A DNA stretch of 53,083 nucleotides from Prevotella sp. (GTDB lineage: Bacteria; Bacteroidota; Bacteroidia; Bacteroidales; Bacteroidaceae): the NCBI GenBank assembly GCA_016281815.1, contig JAEEJK010000003.1:1-53083 (forward strand), given 5' to 3'. Of the stretch, positions 1-8,520 are shown one piece after another (positions within the stretch are counted from its first letter, which is position 1; each line of letters begins with the position of its first letter). The position numbers and the translations under genes were made by a program. Under the pieces are notes generated by a model that worked only from the letters and a program-made list of their open reading frames with translations, searched no databases and was not told the origin of the DNA.

Positions 1-1
1 C

Positions 2-370
2 AAGTGCGTTCCTCAGGCATCAATGAAGAGTATCTTCCTCAAGGAGGCTAAGAAGGCAGGTCTTGATCATGCGTATATTGTAAAAGCACCGAAGGATTGC
101 TGGAAGTATCTGGTTCGCGTAGATGTGAATACTGGCGAAGAGGAGATTGTCAGGGTTAGTGAGATTCCGAATCCTTCCCGTAGTGCCCTCATGCATGTGA
201 CGGCAGCATCCAAGGAAGAGTTCGTCAGCAATCATTCGCATTACGACTATAATACGATGATTAGTTACATCGTTCCTCGTTCTATCATCGTGGAGAGTAT
301 TGAGTACTCATTCCAGAAACCTAATCGTCAGGAGGGCTTCCAGTTGCAGAATCCTGCGGAAAGGAAGTAA
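2..370 (+). CDS. C-terminal end of TldD/PmbA-family metallopeptidase-like protein (5' partial)
   Basis: The reading frame is open from the first bases of the window, so only the last ~122 residues are present; the first internal Met is at 23. The segment runs from a 'SMKSIFLKEAKKAGLDHAYIV' stretch through a beta-rich part ('YLVRVDVNTGEEEIVRVSE') to 'VPRSIIVESIEYSFQKP'. This resembles the C-terminal domain of Bacteroidota TldD/PmbA proteins, where the chain ends with a 'P-S-hydrophobic' strand and a short Pro/Gln-rich tail. These proteins are modulators or metallopeptidases that clip peptide substrates. The HExxxH region would lie upstream of the window. The assignment rests on remembered family pattern and is moderate; the partial status is certain. 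Confidence 0.55.
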   Translation, partial: KCVPQASMKSIFLKEAKKAGLDHAYIVKAPKDCWKYLVRVDVNTGEEEIVRVSEIPNPSRSALMHVTAASKEEFVSNHSHYDYNTMISYIVPRSIIVESIEYSFQKPNRQEGFQLQNPAERK

Positions 371-395
371 GGGCGTAAATGGATGTAATCAACGA

Positions 396-427
396 AAAAG
401 GCGGAACCATTATGGCTCCGCTTTTTT
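396..427. terminator. Intrinsic terminator between convergent genes
   Basis: Hairpin GCGGAACC (401-408) / GGCTCCGC (414-421) with one A-C mismatch, preceded by an A-run and followed by six T. It lies between the convergent genes ending at 370 (+) and 482 (-) and could serve both. Confidence 0.7.
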
Positions 428-481
428 CTATCTACATCGACGTCAGTTATTCGCAAAGCCACATGCCCGGCCGGGATGTCA

Positions 482-1012
482 TCAACTCATCTTGGTCATG
501 TGGTAGCCCATCCGTTTTAGTTGCATGGCTGCTCCCATCAGGTAGAGTTGATGCAGGCAGGCAACGTATGCGTTGAAGGCATCCTTTGTTCCGGGTTCGA
601 TGTTCTGGTGGCGCAGGGCGTTGTAGACTCGGGAGGCGCATTCGCCGACAATTTTTTCGAGTACGGTGTAGTCCACGCCGCTCAACAACAGCACTTCCTC
701 ACGGATATACTCATCCATGTTGTCGTAGCCGCGCTTGTCGCGCATAAAGGCATAAAGGTTTTCTATTTTCGAGTAGATTTCCCACTCTACATCCCAATAT
801 TTAGCGACGGCCATGCCGATGTACATCATCCAACCGAGGCTGGCGGAAGGGAAGTTGTTGAACTCCCTGATACCATCGGGGATGTATTCTTTTGCTGTCT
901 CTTCCCATTTCTCCTCCACGTCAGGGCATTCAGGCAGCCGTTCATCCACTTCCTTCATGCTGACAAGGAACTGGTGCAGGTCATTATGCAGTTGCTTTTC
1001 GAATTGTTCCAT
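482..1012 (-). CDS. Conserved hypothetical protein, 176 aa, helical
   Basis: I do not recognise a named family. The protein is acidic and largely helical, with no signal peptide or lipobox, so it is probably cytoplasmic. It starts 'MEQFEKQLHNDLHQFLVSM' and has a hydrophobic centre ('ASLGWMMYIGMAVAKYW', about residues 57-73) that is too short and polar for a confident membrane span. Codon usage resembles the neighbours, and a TATTTTTG promoter element lies 23 bp upstream of the ATG, so it is likely a real gene transcribed alone. The opposite-strand reading frame (521-1021) is a shadow. No function can be given. Confidence 0.75.
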   Translation of the reverse strand: MEQFEKQLHNDLHQFLVSMKEVDERLPECPDVEEKWEETAKEYIPDGIREFNNFPSASLGWMMYIGMAVAKYWDVEWEIYSKIENLYAFMRDKRGYDNMDEYIREEVLLLSGVDYTVLEKIVGECASRVYNALRHQNIEPGTKDAFNAYVACLHQLYLMGAAMQLKRMGYHMTKMS

Positions 1013-1034
1013 TTTTATTGAATATTAGTGGGTG

Positions 1035-1042
1035 CAAAAATA
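1035..1042 (-). promoter_or_regulatory. Bacteroidota -7 element TATTTTTG
   Basis: Minus-strand TATTTTTG matches the TAnnTTTG consensus and sits about 23 bp upstream of the start at 1012. No good -33 TTG was seen. Confidence 0.5.
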
Positions 1043-1186
1043 CAAAAAATCCCATACATGATTGAACATGCCTTGGGATTTTTGACATAATTCAAGTTCG
1101 CATTTGCTCAACTTGCAAGTAGTTAAGAAGTTATCGCTTCGCTGAGAAGTTAAAGTTTAACTTCTTTAACTACTTAACTTCTTTAA

Positions 1187-1409
1187 GTAACTACTCAGCA
1201 CCCTCTAGTAAACATGTTCGACAAATTAGAAAAGTAGTCGCCTATGGCGAGAACCAACGGTCGACGTGCGAAGCGGAAGTCAAATTTTAAGAAAATGTTT
1301 AAGAAAATTATAAGAAAATATTTTTTACCATTTTTTATTCATTTTTTTAGAATTTCTGCCCGTTAGGGCACTCCTAAGTACATTTATTCTGAGGGTGCTG
1401 AGTAGTTAC
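1187..1409. mobile_element. 223-bp non-autonomous IS66-type element (MITE)
   Basis: Perfect 19-bp terminal inverted repeats, GTAACTACTCAGCACCCTC at 1187-1205 and its complement at 1391-1409, enclose 185 bp of AT-rich, non-coding DNA. Both ends are flanked by the identical octamer TTCTTTAA (1179-1186 and 1410-1417). Removing the element plus one octamer restores TTAACTTCTTTAACTAC, which also stands intact next door at 1157-1173, so the empty site can be read directly. GTAA-starting ends with an 8-bp target duplication are the known signature of the IS66 family. No transposase is encoded, so it would be mobilised in trans. Inside are three TAAGAAAAT-like repeats, two small hairpins and the 35-bp module at 1249-1283. 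Confidence 0.85.
1249..1283 (-). repeat. 35-bp module shared with the terminal repeat array
   Basis: Read on the minus strand, this internal part of the MITE matches 52913-52947 at 34 of 35 positions; the difference is A versus C at position 17. It contains GTCGACCGTTGGTTCTC. Confidence 0.8.
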
Positions 1410-1454
1410 TTCTTTAACTACTTTCATCTTGCGGAGGTTGAATGACAAAATAGT

Positions 1455-2627
1455 TTATCCTTTGATAACGGCTACGGGGAGCAGTCGGGTCTTTACTTTT
1501 ACCAAATCGGCCTCGTTGGCGATCACCGTCTCGATGTCTTTGTAGGCGCCCGATGCCTCCTGCATGTCCTCCTGACTGCGGATGGCGTGTACGATGCCCT
1601 TGGCATCAAGTTGAGCCACCTCAGCAGCCATGTCGAGTGTCTTGATGGCTGCTGTGCGCGACAGCACACGTCCGGCTCCATGCGAACAGGAACAGAACGA
1701 GTCGGGGTTGCCGAGCCCCTCGACGATATAGGATGCCGTGCCCTGCGAGCCGGGGATGATGCCGATGACTCCCTCGCGGGCGAGGGTGGCGCCTTTGCGG
1801 TGAACGATGACGTTCTTTCCGAAATGGTTCTCCCATGCAGCGTAGTTGTGTGCGATGTTGATCATCGGCTCGAACTCGATGCCTGGCAGTGTGTCGGCAA
1901 GCACCTCTTCGATGCGTTCCATCATCAGGCGGCGGTTGCAGAGGGCGAAGTCGATGCAGTACTGCATCTCTTTCCAGTACATGCCGAACTCTTTGCATCC
2001 ACGTGCAAGGAAAGGCAGGCGGATGTCGGGCGACACTACAGAGTGCCACTGCGCGTTGAGTGTGGCGGCAATCTTGTTGTAATAGTCGCCTACCTGCTTG
2101 CCCAGGTTGCGTGAGCCAGAGTGAATCATGATCCAGAGGTTGTCCTCCTCGTCTTTCTGCAGTTCGATAAAGTGGTTGCCGCCACCCAGTGTGCCCACCT
2201 CTTTGGGGATGGAGCAGATGCGGCGCTTCACCACTTCAAGAGTGTCGATGTCGTGGCCTTCAGGCAGATATTTCTCATCCTGTGCCTCCTTGTGGTGGTC
2301 CATTCCAAGAGGGATGCGCTTGCGGATGCCCCTCATGATTTGCTTGCGCATCACCTCGATGGGGATGTCGCTCACACGCCAGTTGGTTTTCACGGCGCAC
2401 ATGCCGCATCCGATGTCCACGCCCACGGCATTGGGTATCACGGCATCCTCGCATGCCAGCACACCACCGATAGGCATACCCATTCCAGCATGCACGTCGG
2501 GCATGATGGCCAGGTGATGGAAGAGGAAGGGTAGGGTGGTCAGGTACTCTATCTGGCGCATGGCCGACTCCTCTACACTGTCCGTCCATATTTTTACAGG
2601 GCGGTTGTTGATCATCTTGACTTCCAT
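1455..2627 (-). CDS. rtcB: RtcB-family RNA ligase
   Basis: RtcB ligases join 2',3'-cyclic phosphate or 3'-phosphate RNA ends to 5'-OH ends using GTP and Mn2+, in RNA repair and tRNA healing. At 390 aa this is slightly shorter than E. coli RtcB. Metal and GMP site residues are recognisable: D71 and C74 in 'VGVDIGCGM', H152 in 'GGNHFIE', H169 in 'MIHSGSRN', H260 in 'IAHNYA', and the guanylylated histidine H316 in 'CSHGAGR'. The region around residues 285-300 carries 'GIIPGSQGTASY'. There is no archease gene beside it. The annotated start gives MEVKMINNRP; Met5 (2615) is a plausible alternative. No RNA cyclase or tRNA gene is nearby, so the substrate cannot be inferred from context. Confidence 0.95.
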   Translation of the reverse strand: MEVKMINNRPVKIWTDSVEESAMRQIEYLTTLPFLFHHLAIMPDVHAGMGMPIGGVLACEDAVIPNAVGVDIGCGMCAVKTNWRVSDIPIEVMRKQIMRGIRKRIPLGMDHHKEAQDEKYLPEGHDIDTLEVVKRRICSIPKEVGTLGGGNHFIELQKDEEDNLWIMIHSGSRNLGKQVGDYYNKIAATLNAQWHSVVSPDIRLPFLARGCKEFGMYWKEMQYCIDFALCNRRLMMERIEEVLADTLPGIEFEPMINIAHNYAAWENHFGKNVIVHRKGATLAREGVIGIIPGSQGTASYIVEGLGNPDSFCSCSHGAGRVLSRTAAIKTLDMAAEVAQLDAKGIVHAIRSQEDMQEASGAYKDIETVIANEADLVKVKTRLLPVAVIKG

Positions 2628-2724
2628 AGTCTGTTTGTTTTAATTGTAATACATCTTTGATAAATGGGTGGTGCCTCGTAACTCAATTTTCTAAACGTGT
2701 CTGTTTGTTTTTCAGACCGCGGTG

Positions 2725-2732
2725 CAAAGTTA
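2725..2732 (-). promoter_or_regulatory. Possible rtcB -7 element TAACTTTG
   Basis: Minus-strand TAACTTTG fits TAnnTTTG and lies ~98 bp upstream of the rtcB start, which implies a leader of about 90 nt. No clear -33. Confidence 0.4.
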
Positions 2733-2791
2733 CAACTGCGCTGCGCATTCTTTTTGCGTATAGGGTGCAAAAATGAAAAAAGGTTATTCAA

Positions 2792-2810
2792 TTCAACTTC
2801 GCAAGTTGAA
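2792..2810. repeat. Small palindrome TTCAACTT-CGC-AAGTTGAA
   Basis: Perfect 8-bp stem with a 3-nt loop. It is related to the 20-bp palindromes at 10483-10502 and 17479-17498, which share the TTCAA...TTGAA arms. Confidence 0.6.
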
Positions 2811-2818
2811 AGTAGCAC

Positions 2819-2900
2819 CATGACTTTTTTCAACACAGAGACACAGAGATACAGAGAAAAATGGATTATTTTTCTGGTCACCAGTTCAGGCGGATTTGCA
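2819..2900 (+). repeat. ~82-bp 'CACAGAG' dispersed repeat, copy 1
   Basis: It contains 'CAACACAGAGACACAGAG', then AAAAATGGATTATTTTT, then AGTTCAGGCGGATTTGC. The reverse complement of 10311-10396 carries the same blocks in the same order with a few substitutions and short gaps. A spurious 102-aa frame runs through it on the minus strand. Confidence 0.8.
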
Positions 2901-2920
2901 ATAGTAAAAATCCACCCCAC

Positions 2921-4957
2921 TTATTTCGACAGAATACCAGTTTCGCTATCGCTATGGTTCATGGAGCGCTGAATATCACGATATTTTCGGCCATGGTCCA
3001 AACGGTAACTCAGTTTTAGGGTCACCATATTGCCATAATCGCTATAGTGTTGCGTGATTTCTTTCTGAACATAACGACTCACGACTTCTGTTTTGTTGAT
3101 AAGTGGATGTTGGCAGAATGGATGCTGAACATACAGAGAAATGTTGAAGGCATTATTCATGCGGTAATTGCAGGTGAAATACCACGCTGGCGCCTGATGT
3201 CCGCGGTGCTCTCCCTCCATGAAGTTCCATCCATTGTCGGCGTAGGCTCCAAGCGACCAGCGCCCCAGATAGGCTTGCAGTGAGCAGCCTCCATTGAAAG
3301 AAGTATAGGTGTGGGTATAGTCCTCTCCGTAGTTGAAGAAACGATAGATGCCGCCATAGATGGTGGCCGTCAGTTTCTCAGGGATTATCTCCCATTGGTT
3401 GTAATTGTTGATATAGAAGAAGTTGCAAGAATTGTCAGCATTGGTTTGTGTCTGAAAGAAATGGTCATCCTCGCGGATGTATTTTTCCATATTGCAATGG
3501 GCATTGAGACGATAATAGCCTTGCCATTCTGACGTGAAGCGTGGTGTGGAATATGAGAGTTTCAGTTGATGAGAGGAGACACGGTTGGGGTGAATCTCAG
3601 GATTGCCAAGAATGGTTTCCATTGCGTTAGTCTTGATACTGACATTGCTGACGAGAGCAATCTGAGAGACATGTTGGGAGATTTCAAAGTTGTAGTTCAA
3701 CTTGAGGTGGGGCGCCAACCGATAACTGACCGTGAACTTGGGTCGGAATAGCCAGAAATGATGCTTGGCATCATCTTGTCGGTAGTATCGGCGACTGACG
3801 CCAAGCCCTCCCATATAACTCAGTTTGCCGAGATGTCCATTCAGTTGCGAAAAGAGATATACGTCGGATGTGTGGATGCCGTTGGTGGCATTGACATCCC
3901 CCCGATATTCGTTGTGATTGTACCGCTGCGAATACTGCACACCACTGGAAACAGTGAAAGGTTTTAGTCTATTCTCATAGATGGCTTCACCCCATAGGCT
4001 ATATGTCTGTCCGTCAGTCTGGTAACGATAGGCAGCACTTTCATTGTTCTCGTTATCGCCAGTTGTCTTGATATATGTTCCTACGACATTGGCTGTCAGC
4101 GTCTGATGTCGACGAAAATCCTGATGATAATAGAGATCTATCGAAGGTGTTTTGCTGCGGGATGAGGAACACTCATCATAAGGAATGCCATTGACATTCA
4201 TCTCAGCATTCCGCCGCTGTGGCTGTATGTCGGCGTTGCCAGAGAGTTTGGCTTGAAACACATAGTTTGAGTCGCTCAGACTATAGGTTAGTTGGGCTAT
4301 ATGACTGAGATTCTTGCTTTGCTCGCTCAGACTATGGCGGTTCATCATCACTTTTTCGCCACTCTCCAACTCATAGGTTGACAGTTCGTCATAAGATGCC
4401 CCCTTGAAGTTTTGGTACTCTAATCCATAACTAAGTGCCAGTTCGCTGCGTCCCTGATTGATTTTGCCATAAAACGATTCATCGCCATTCACTGTGGTCA
4501 ATGCATTGGTGAGTTGTGTGCCAACGACATATCCGCTCACTCGCCTCCTGACCTTGAAATTGATGATATACGCGATGCCCTCACCATATCGCACGCCTGG
4601 GTTATCGATATACTCAACGTGCTCAACGCCCTTCATGTCGAGGGCCAGCAAGTCCTCTTTGGAAACAATGATATCATTGATGCGCACCTGGACAGTTCCG
4701 AGGTTTGTCAGTGCCGTGATGCTGTTCATGGCCTCATCCACCCGGATGTGTGGAAGTGTCAGTTTTGCGAGCAGTGAGTAGGCATTGGGAGAATTCTCTA
4801 TCTGCTGCTTTGTTGGATAGAACCATTGTCCGTCCACCTTCTGTATAACACGTGCTCCTTTTACCGTTATTTCGTCAAGGGTAACACTTTTTTCGGTTTC
4901 TTGCGCTGCTACTGTCAGCGCATAGATGGCCATCAAGCAAATAAGTAATCTCTTCAT
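2921..4957 (-). CDS. Outer-membrane beta-barrel protein, TonB-receptor-like
   Basis: The start is placed at MKRLLICLMAIYALTVAAQ (4957), a clear signal peptide behind a TATTTTTG element; the frame extends further upstream, but that part would lie across the promoter. The mature protein (678 aa precursor) begins with a plug-like segment, about residues 22-140 ('VTLDEITVKGARV', 'VQVRINDIIVSKEDLLALDMKGVEHVEYIDNPGVRYG'). The rest alternates aromatic and polar residues as in a large outer-membrane barrel, ending 'VTLKLSYRLDHGRKYRDIQRS' plus a short tail. It lacks the N-terminal carboxypeptidase-regulatory domain and a SusD partner, so it is not a standard SusC. Substrate unknown. The nearest families are the Bacteroidota 'outer membrane beta-barrel' and TonB-dependent receptor-like proteins. 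Confidence 0.8.
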   Translation of the reverse strand: MKRLLICLMAIYALTVAAQETEKSVTLDEITVKGARVIQKVDGQWFYPTKQQIENSPNAYSLLAKLTLPHIRVDEAMNSITALTNLGTVQVRINDIIVSKEDLLALDMKGVEHVEYIDNPGVRYGEGIAYIINFKVRRRVSGYVVGTQLTNALTTVNGDESFYGKINQGRSELALSYGLEYQNFKGASYDELSTYELESGEKVMMNRHSLSEQSKNLSHIAQLTYSLSDSNYVFQAKLSGNADIQPQRRNAEMNVNGIPYDECSSSRSKTPSIDLYYHQDFRRHQTLTANVVGTYIKTTGDNENNESAAYRYQTDGQTYSLWGEAIYENRLKPFTVSSGVQYSQRYNHNEYRGDVNATNGIHTSDVYLFSQLNGHLGKLSYMGGLGVSRRYYRQDDAKHHFWLFRPKFTVSYRLAPHLKLNYNFEISQHVSQIALVSNVSIKTNAMETILGNPEIHPNRVSSHQLKLSYSTPRFTSEWQGYYRLNAHCNMEKYIREDDHFFQTQTNADNSCNFFYINNYNQWEIIPEKLTATIYGGIYRFFNYGEDYTHTYTSFNGGCSLQAYLGRWSLGAYADNGWNFMEGEHRGHQAPAWYFTCNYRMNNAFNISLYVQHPFCQHPLINKTEVVSRYVQKEITQHYSDYGNMVTLKLSYRLDHGRKYRDIQRSMNHSDSETGILSK

Positions 4958-4975
4958 ATCTTGCTTTTTTGACGG

Positions 4976-4983
4976 CAAAAATA
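4976..4983 (-). promoter_or_regulatory. -7 element TATTTTTG of the barrel gene
   Basis: Minus-strand TATTTTTG lies 19 bp upstream of the chosen start codon at 4957. It makes the longer 709-aa reading unlikely, because transcription would begin near 4969. Confidence 0.6.
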
Positions 4984-5050
4984 TGAAGAGATTTACAAAA
5001 TGACAGAAAAACAACCTTACATTTGTCTTACATTTCACTGTCAGGCTCAT

Positions 5051-5310
5051 TGTTGGTTCCCATCTATCTGATTTTCAGGTGATACGCTTTTCTGGGGTTA
5101 AAGAGAGTGTGTCACACCCTCTTGCATTTTTATAAGGACCTGCTAACGCGGATGATTATACGCATAACTGTTCAATATCAGTGGGTTTACTTATGCAAAG
5201 AATTCAATTTTTTTTCTGCTTTTTAAAGTTCACTTTTCAATCTCGATTAAAGACTTCGAGAAACTGCCTTGGACACAGAAGTGCCTGACGCCTCTGTGCC
5301 CATAATGCTT
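5051..5310. other. Intergenic 260 bp with two weak hairpins
   Basis: One hairpin is at 5101-5123 (AAGAG-GTGTG / CACAC-CTCTT arms, followed on the plus strand by GCATTTTTAT). The other is at 5271-5300 (GGACACAGAAGTG against CGCCTCTGTGCC with G-U pairs). Either may end transcription of the 5311-7965 gene, but no strong minus-strand T-run follows. Nothing coding is seen. Confidence 0.35.
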
Positions 5311-7965
5311 TTATTCGGAATGGCTCCATTCCTCATTGCTTTTAAAATCTAATGATAAATTGATTAAGTTACCATTTTCAGCATAAAAACATCCGATAGG
5401 CGCCTGCCCTTGTTCCTGAACTTTGATTGTTGGTTCTGTATCGTCTTCAAATTCCCTATTGGCTGGTATGCCAGTGAATGTGTCACTAACACTTTGTATA
5501 ATTTCATTATTCTCTTCATTAATCATCTTATAAGTCACAGTTCCGTTATTAATAGTAAATCTTGCGTAGCCACTATAGTCTATGTAATTATCTTCATACA
5601 CAGGATAGGGTTCTGCCTGTACATCAAATTCGACATTACACACTTCCCTTATATGGGAAGATGTGTTTTCATCTAAACTACCTTTGCAATGCCAACCTCT
5701 ATCAGTACGGAAGATGGTCCATTTCATTTTAGAGAGACTTGAATTAGCAATCGCTGCCATACTAAATTTCACTTTCACAGGATCTTCGCAAGTATTAGGA
5801 GCCACCTTAATACGATAAGATTTCGAGGGAGATACGAATATTTCACCATACTCGTTGGTTCTTTGCCCATAGAAAGTAATACTTGCGTGCCTTTCATTGA
5901 TGGGACTGATGTTGCGGAGACGAGGATGCTTCTTGAATTTCAGTTCCATATACCCCTTGTCTCCTGTTACCTCAACAAAATCATTAGGTGCTTCGCCTAA
6001 GGCATATTCTCCATCATACATCAATTTGTCAAAGTTTCCAGTAACCGTAAAGGTATCATGTGAACCGTCGCAATCCACTAGAATCGAATCTGCGCTGGTT
6101 TCAAGATGGCAATCGCCATAGACGAACTCATACGCTGGGTCTGCTATTATACTTTCTCCTTTTCCAGGAATTATAACTGTGGGAACCACCTTGTATTTTC
6201 CCTTATACTCAGATACACGGTTATAGGAAATAGGTATTACTAATTCAGCCCAATGGCGTTTGTCGTACTCCTGTCCAGGGGCACCGGAAATATTGAAATA
6301 CGGAGTAGTTTGTTGCGATTTTTCAACAAGAACCAAAGTGCCGTCTTCTTTAATCTGGAACAATTTAGTGCCGATAGAAACTGGTTTGATGACGTATCCC
6401 TGAGGCTCGAAAGCCCAAATGCGGCACTTATCGAATCCTCGGTCTTCAACATATTCCACGCATTCGCCAAACTCGGGCACTAACTTCACATCGAGAGGTG
6501 GGAAGATACTGATGCTGCCGTCTGCCAGCGTCACATCACTGACACCCGCAAGCGTTTCAGCCTTTGCCTTCACTTCAAAGTCGGCATCCATAAGGTGCAG
6601 CCCCAGGGTGATGTTCTTCAGTTGTTTGTAGGTGGCCACGTCGTTCCACGGCATGGTGGTCATGTCGAGCGTGAAGTCGGCTGAAACCTTCGGGCCGACG
6701 AACCATTGTCCGCCAACCTCCACGTCGCAGATCTTTCTTAACAAGGGCAGGCTCTTGAACTTCAAGGGGAAAAGCATACCGCCCTGTATGAAGCCATTGA
6801 GCGACATGGTGATACCTGCACTAGTTTTGTCAACAGACTCAAACTTGCTTCCGTCGTCAGAATTGCCGAACCCCATGTCAATAGAAGGTATCCAGTTCTT
6901 GAGTTCTAATTTCGACCACATCGCCCCATTCAACTTGGGTGTGGACATCTTGAAGTTGACATGAGCCTCACCGCGCAGAAAGACATCTGGACCACAGTCA
7001 ATAATGAGGATGGGGCTGGTAGCCGGCACTGGTATAGAACCAAGTTTGCCAATGCCTGACGGGAAGAAATCCTTGATTTTCCCGTCGACGGAAAAGCCTA
7101 AACCTACGCCAAACTTCAGTTTGGAAGTAATGCCGATATACTTGTCGCCAAACCAGGAGAGATTCCATACGGTCTTGAGGTGCAACTTGCCCTCAATCGA
7201 AGGGTCCATGGATATGGTCAGGTCGTCGGTGGCGTATAAAGGTACGTGTCCGTTTATAGAGAAGTTGAAGATATCGCCCTCCCATGTTCCATCTGCTCTC
7301 TTTGGCTTGCCTATAGTGAGGTCTGGGTGTCCGGCTACACGGCGGCTTATCATATTGCCCTCGTCATCATAGCCATATTCCTCTACTGTAATAAATTGCT
7401 GGAAGATGTCAGTAATGTCATCGATAGGTTTGCAGATGGCTACTCGATTGCCTTCAAGCCCTGGATAATTGCGAGTGACACTGATAATCTTGGTACTATA
7501 GCCATATTTTAAATCAAAATCTACAAACACGTCGCCAACCTGTGGCTCAGGCAAACCATAGTTATCAAAAGACCTGCCAAATACCAATATTTCACCATCT
7601 TTTCCATAGTCATAATAACTCACAACATCACTTAAAGCAGGAATATATGGCTTTTGCCCAATGATGTAGAGATGCGGGTTGTATTTTATCTCCGGCTGCA
7701 CGAAGCCAATGGAGTCGATGGCAGAGAGCATGATGCGATAGGTGGAGTCGGGAGTGACGATCTCCTGGCTCACAATCTCGTCGTGCTCAATGCCAAGGGT
7801 ATCGAGGAACGAGAAGTTCATCTTCACGATTTCATCGTAGAAAAAGCCGTCGAAATGGCCATCGTTCTGATAGATGTAGAACGCTTCGTTCTCTGTCTGC
7901 GCCTTGATGGGCAGAGCGACCAGCAGCGTCATGGCGAGGCTGGCAAGAAATCTGAGGTGTTTCAT
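5311..7965 (-). CDS. Large secreted protein of unknown function, 884 aa
   Basis: An N-terminal signal peptide (MKHLRFLASLAMTLLVALPIKAQ) shows export. I do not recognise a domain. About residues 25-95 have a pattern seen in Prevotella cell-surface proteins ('FYIYQNDGHFDGFFYDEIVKMNFS', '...PDSTYRIMLSAIDSIGFVQPE'), followed by beta-rich sequence with repeated Tyr/Gly/Asp motifs. The C-terminus (ending 'NEEWSHSE') has no T9SS or anchoring signal that I can see. Its start codon overlaps the stop of the upstream 160-aa secreted protein by 4 bp (ATGA), so the two are translationally coupled and probably act together at the surface. AT content is higher toward the 3' end. Confidence 0.75.
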   Translation of the reverse strand: MKHLRFLASLAMTLLVALPIKAQTENEAFYIYQNDGHFDGFFYDEIVKMNFSFLDTLGIEHDEIVSQEIVTPDSTYRIMLSAIDSIGFVQPEIKYNPHLYIIGQKPYIPALSDVVSYYDYGKDGEILVFGRSFDNYGLPEPQVGDVFVDFDLKYGYSTKIISVTRNYPGLEGNRVAICKPIDDITDIFQQFITVEEYGYDDEGNMISRRVAGHPDLTIGKPKRADGTWEGDIFNFSINGHVPLYATDDLTISMDPSIEGKLHLKTVWNLSWFGDKYIGITSKLKFGVGLGFSVDGKIKDFFPSGIGKLGSIPVPATSPILIIDCGPDVFLRGEAHVNFKMSTPKLNGAMWSKLELKNWIPSIDMGFGNSDDGSKFESVDKTSAGITMSLNGFIQGGMLFPLKFKSLPLLRKICDVEVGGQWFVGPKVSADFTLDMTTMPWNDVATYKQLKNITLGLHLMDADFEVKAKAETLAGVSDVTLADGSISIFPPLDVKLVPEFGECVEYVEDRGFDKCRIWAFEPQGYVIKPVSIGTKLFQIKEDGTLVLVEKSQQTTPYFNISGAPGQEYDKRHWAELVIPISYNRVSEYKGKYKVVPTVIIPGKGESIIADPAYEFVYGDCHLETSADSILVDCDGSHDTFTVTGNFDKLMYDGEYALGEAPNDFVEVTGDKGYMELKFKKHPRLRNISPINERHASITFYGQRTNEYGEIFVSPSKSYRIKVAPNTCEDPVKVKFSMAAIANSSLSKMKWTIFRTDRGWHCKGSLDENTSSHIREVCNVEFDVQAEPYPVYEDNYIDYSGYARFTINNGTVTYKMINEENNEIIQSVSDTFTGIPANREFEDDTEPTIKVQEQGQAPIGCFYAENGNLINLSLDFKSNEEWSHSE

Positions 7966-8444
7966 CGCTTCATGAGTTTAATGGTTTCACTTCCGGCTTT
8001 CACTAAATATACGCCAGCAGGCCGCTGGGCAATGGAGAGGGTGAGTGGCTGACCGTCTTTGACCTGTCTTGTCTCAATAACGGCGCCATTGGCTGCATAG
8101 ATGGAAACTGTTGATCCTTCTTTCAGATTTCGAAGTGTCACGGCATCGCCATCCTTCGAGAAGGTGACGCTACGCTCCGACGGCAGCAGGCTGATGCCCG
8201 TATTGCCAGTACCCTCAAAGGTGTAGCGAAGCACATTCTCCTTCTGGAATTGTACGGTGGCATTGTTGGTCTTGATGACAAACAAGCCGTTTTCAAACGT
8301 GGTCTCTGGCATGTCGTTGAGGTCGAAATACACCTTCTCGCCAGACTTCTGCCATAGCACGAGACGTTTGGTGGCTGTCTGTGCCCACATCGTCGTGATA
8401 GAGAACGTGAGCAGGAGTGAGAGAGTAATAAGTCTTATCTTCAT
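7962..8444 (-). CDS. Small secreted protein with T9SS-type-A-like C-terminal tail
   Basis: The start is set at MKIRLITLSLLLTFSITTMWAQ (8444), a clean signal peptide; an in-frame upstream extension to 8501 would overlap the promoter. The 160-aa precursor has an N-terminal region ('KRLVLWQKSGEKVYFDLNDMPETTFENGLFVI') and a C-terminal ~75-residue beta domain ending 'AGVYLVKAGSETIKLMKR'. The second part resembles the type A sorting domain of the type IX secretion system, where a 'GxYxVxxxx...xKxxxx' tail is normal. It is probably surface-delivered and works with the 884-aa partner encoded by the overlapping downstream gene. The exact role is unknown. Confidence 0.75.
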   Translation of the reverse strand: MKIRLITLSLLLTFSITTMWAQTATKRLVLWQKSGEKVYFDLNDMPETTFENGLFVIKTNNATVQFQKENVLRYTFEGTGNTGISLLPSERSVTFSKDGDAVTLRNLKEGSTVSIYAANGAVIETRQVKDGQPLTLSIAQRPAGVYLVKAGSETIKLMKR

Positions 8445-8471
8445 AGTCTTATTTGGATAGTTATTTGAGTA

Positions 8472-8501
8472 CAAAGGTAATGAGAAAGCCACAATCTTCA
8501 A
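8472..8501 (-). promoter_or_regulatory. Promoter of the secreted-protein operon (-33 TTTG, -7 TACCTTTG)
   Basis: Minus-strand TACCTTTG (8472-8479) with a TTG at 8499-8501, 19 bp apart as expected for Bacteroidota. Transcription would start near 8465, just before the ATG at 8444. Confidence 0.65.
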
Positions 8502-8520
8502 ATAGGGTTTAATGACAAAC

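Noticed and set aside
2612..2920. 102-codon minus-strand frame between rtcB and the barrel gene
   Set aside because: It overlaps the dispersed CACAGAG repeat and the rtcB start; no domain and poor codon use.
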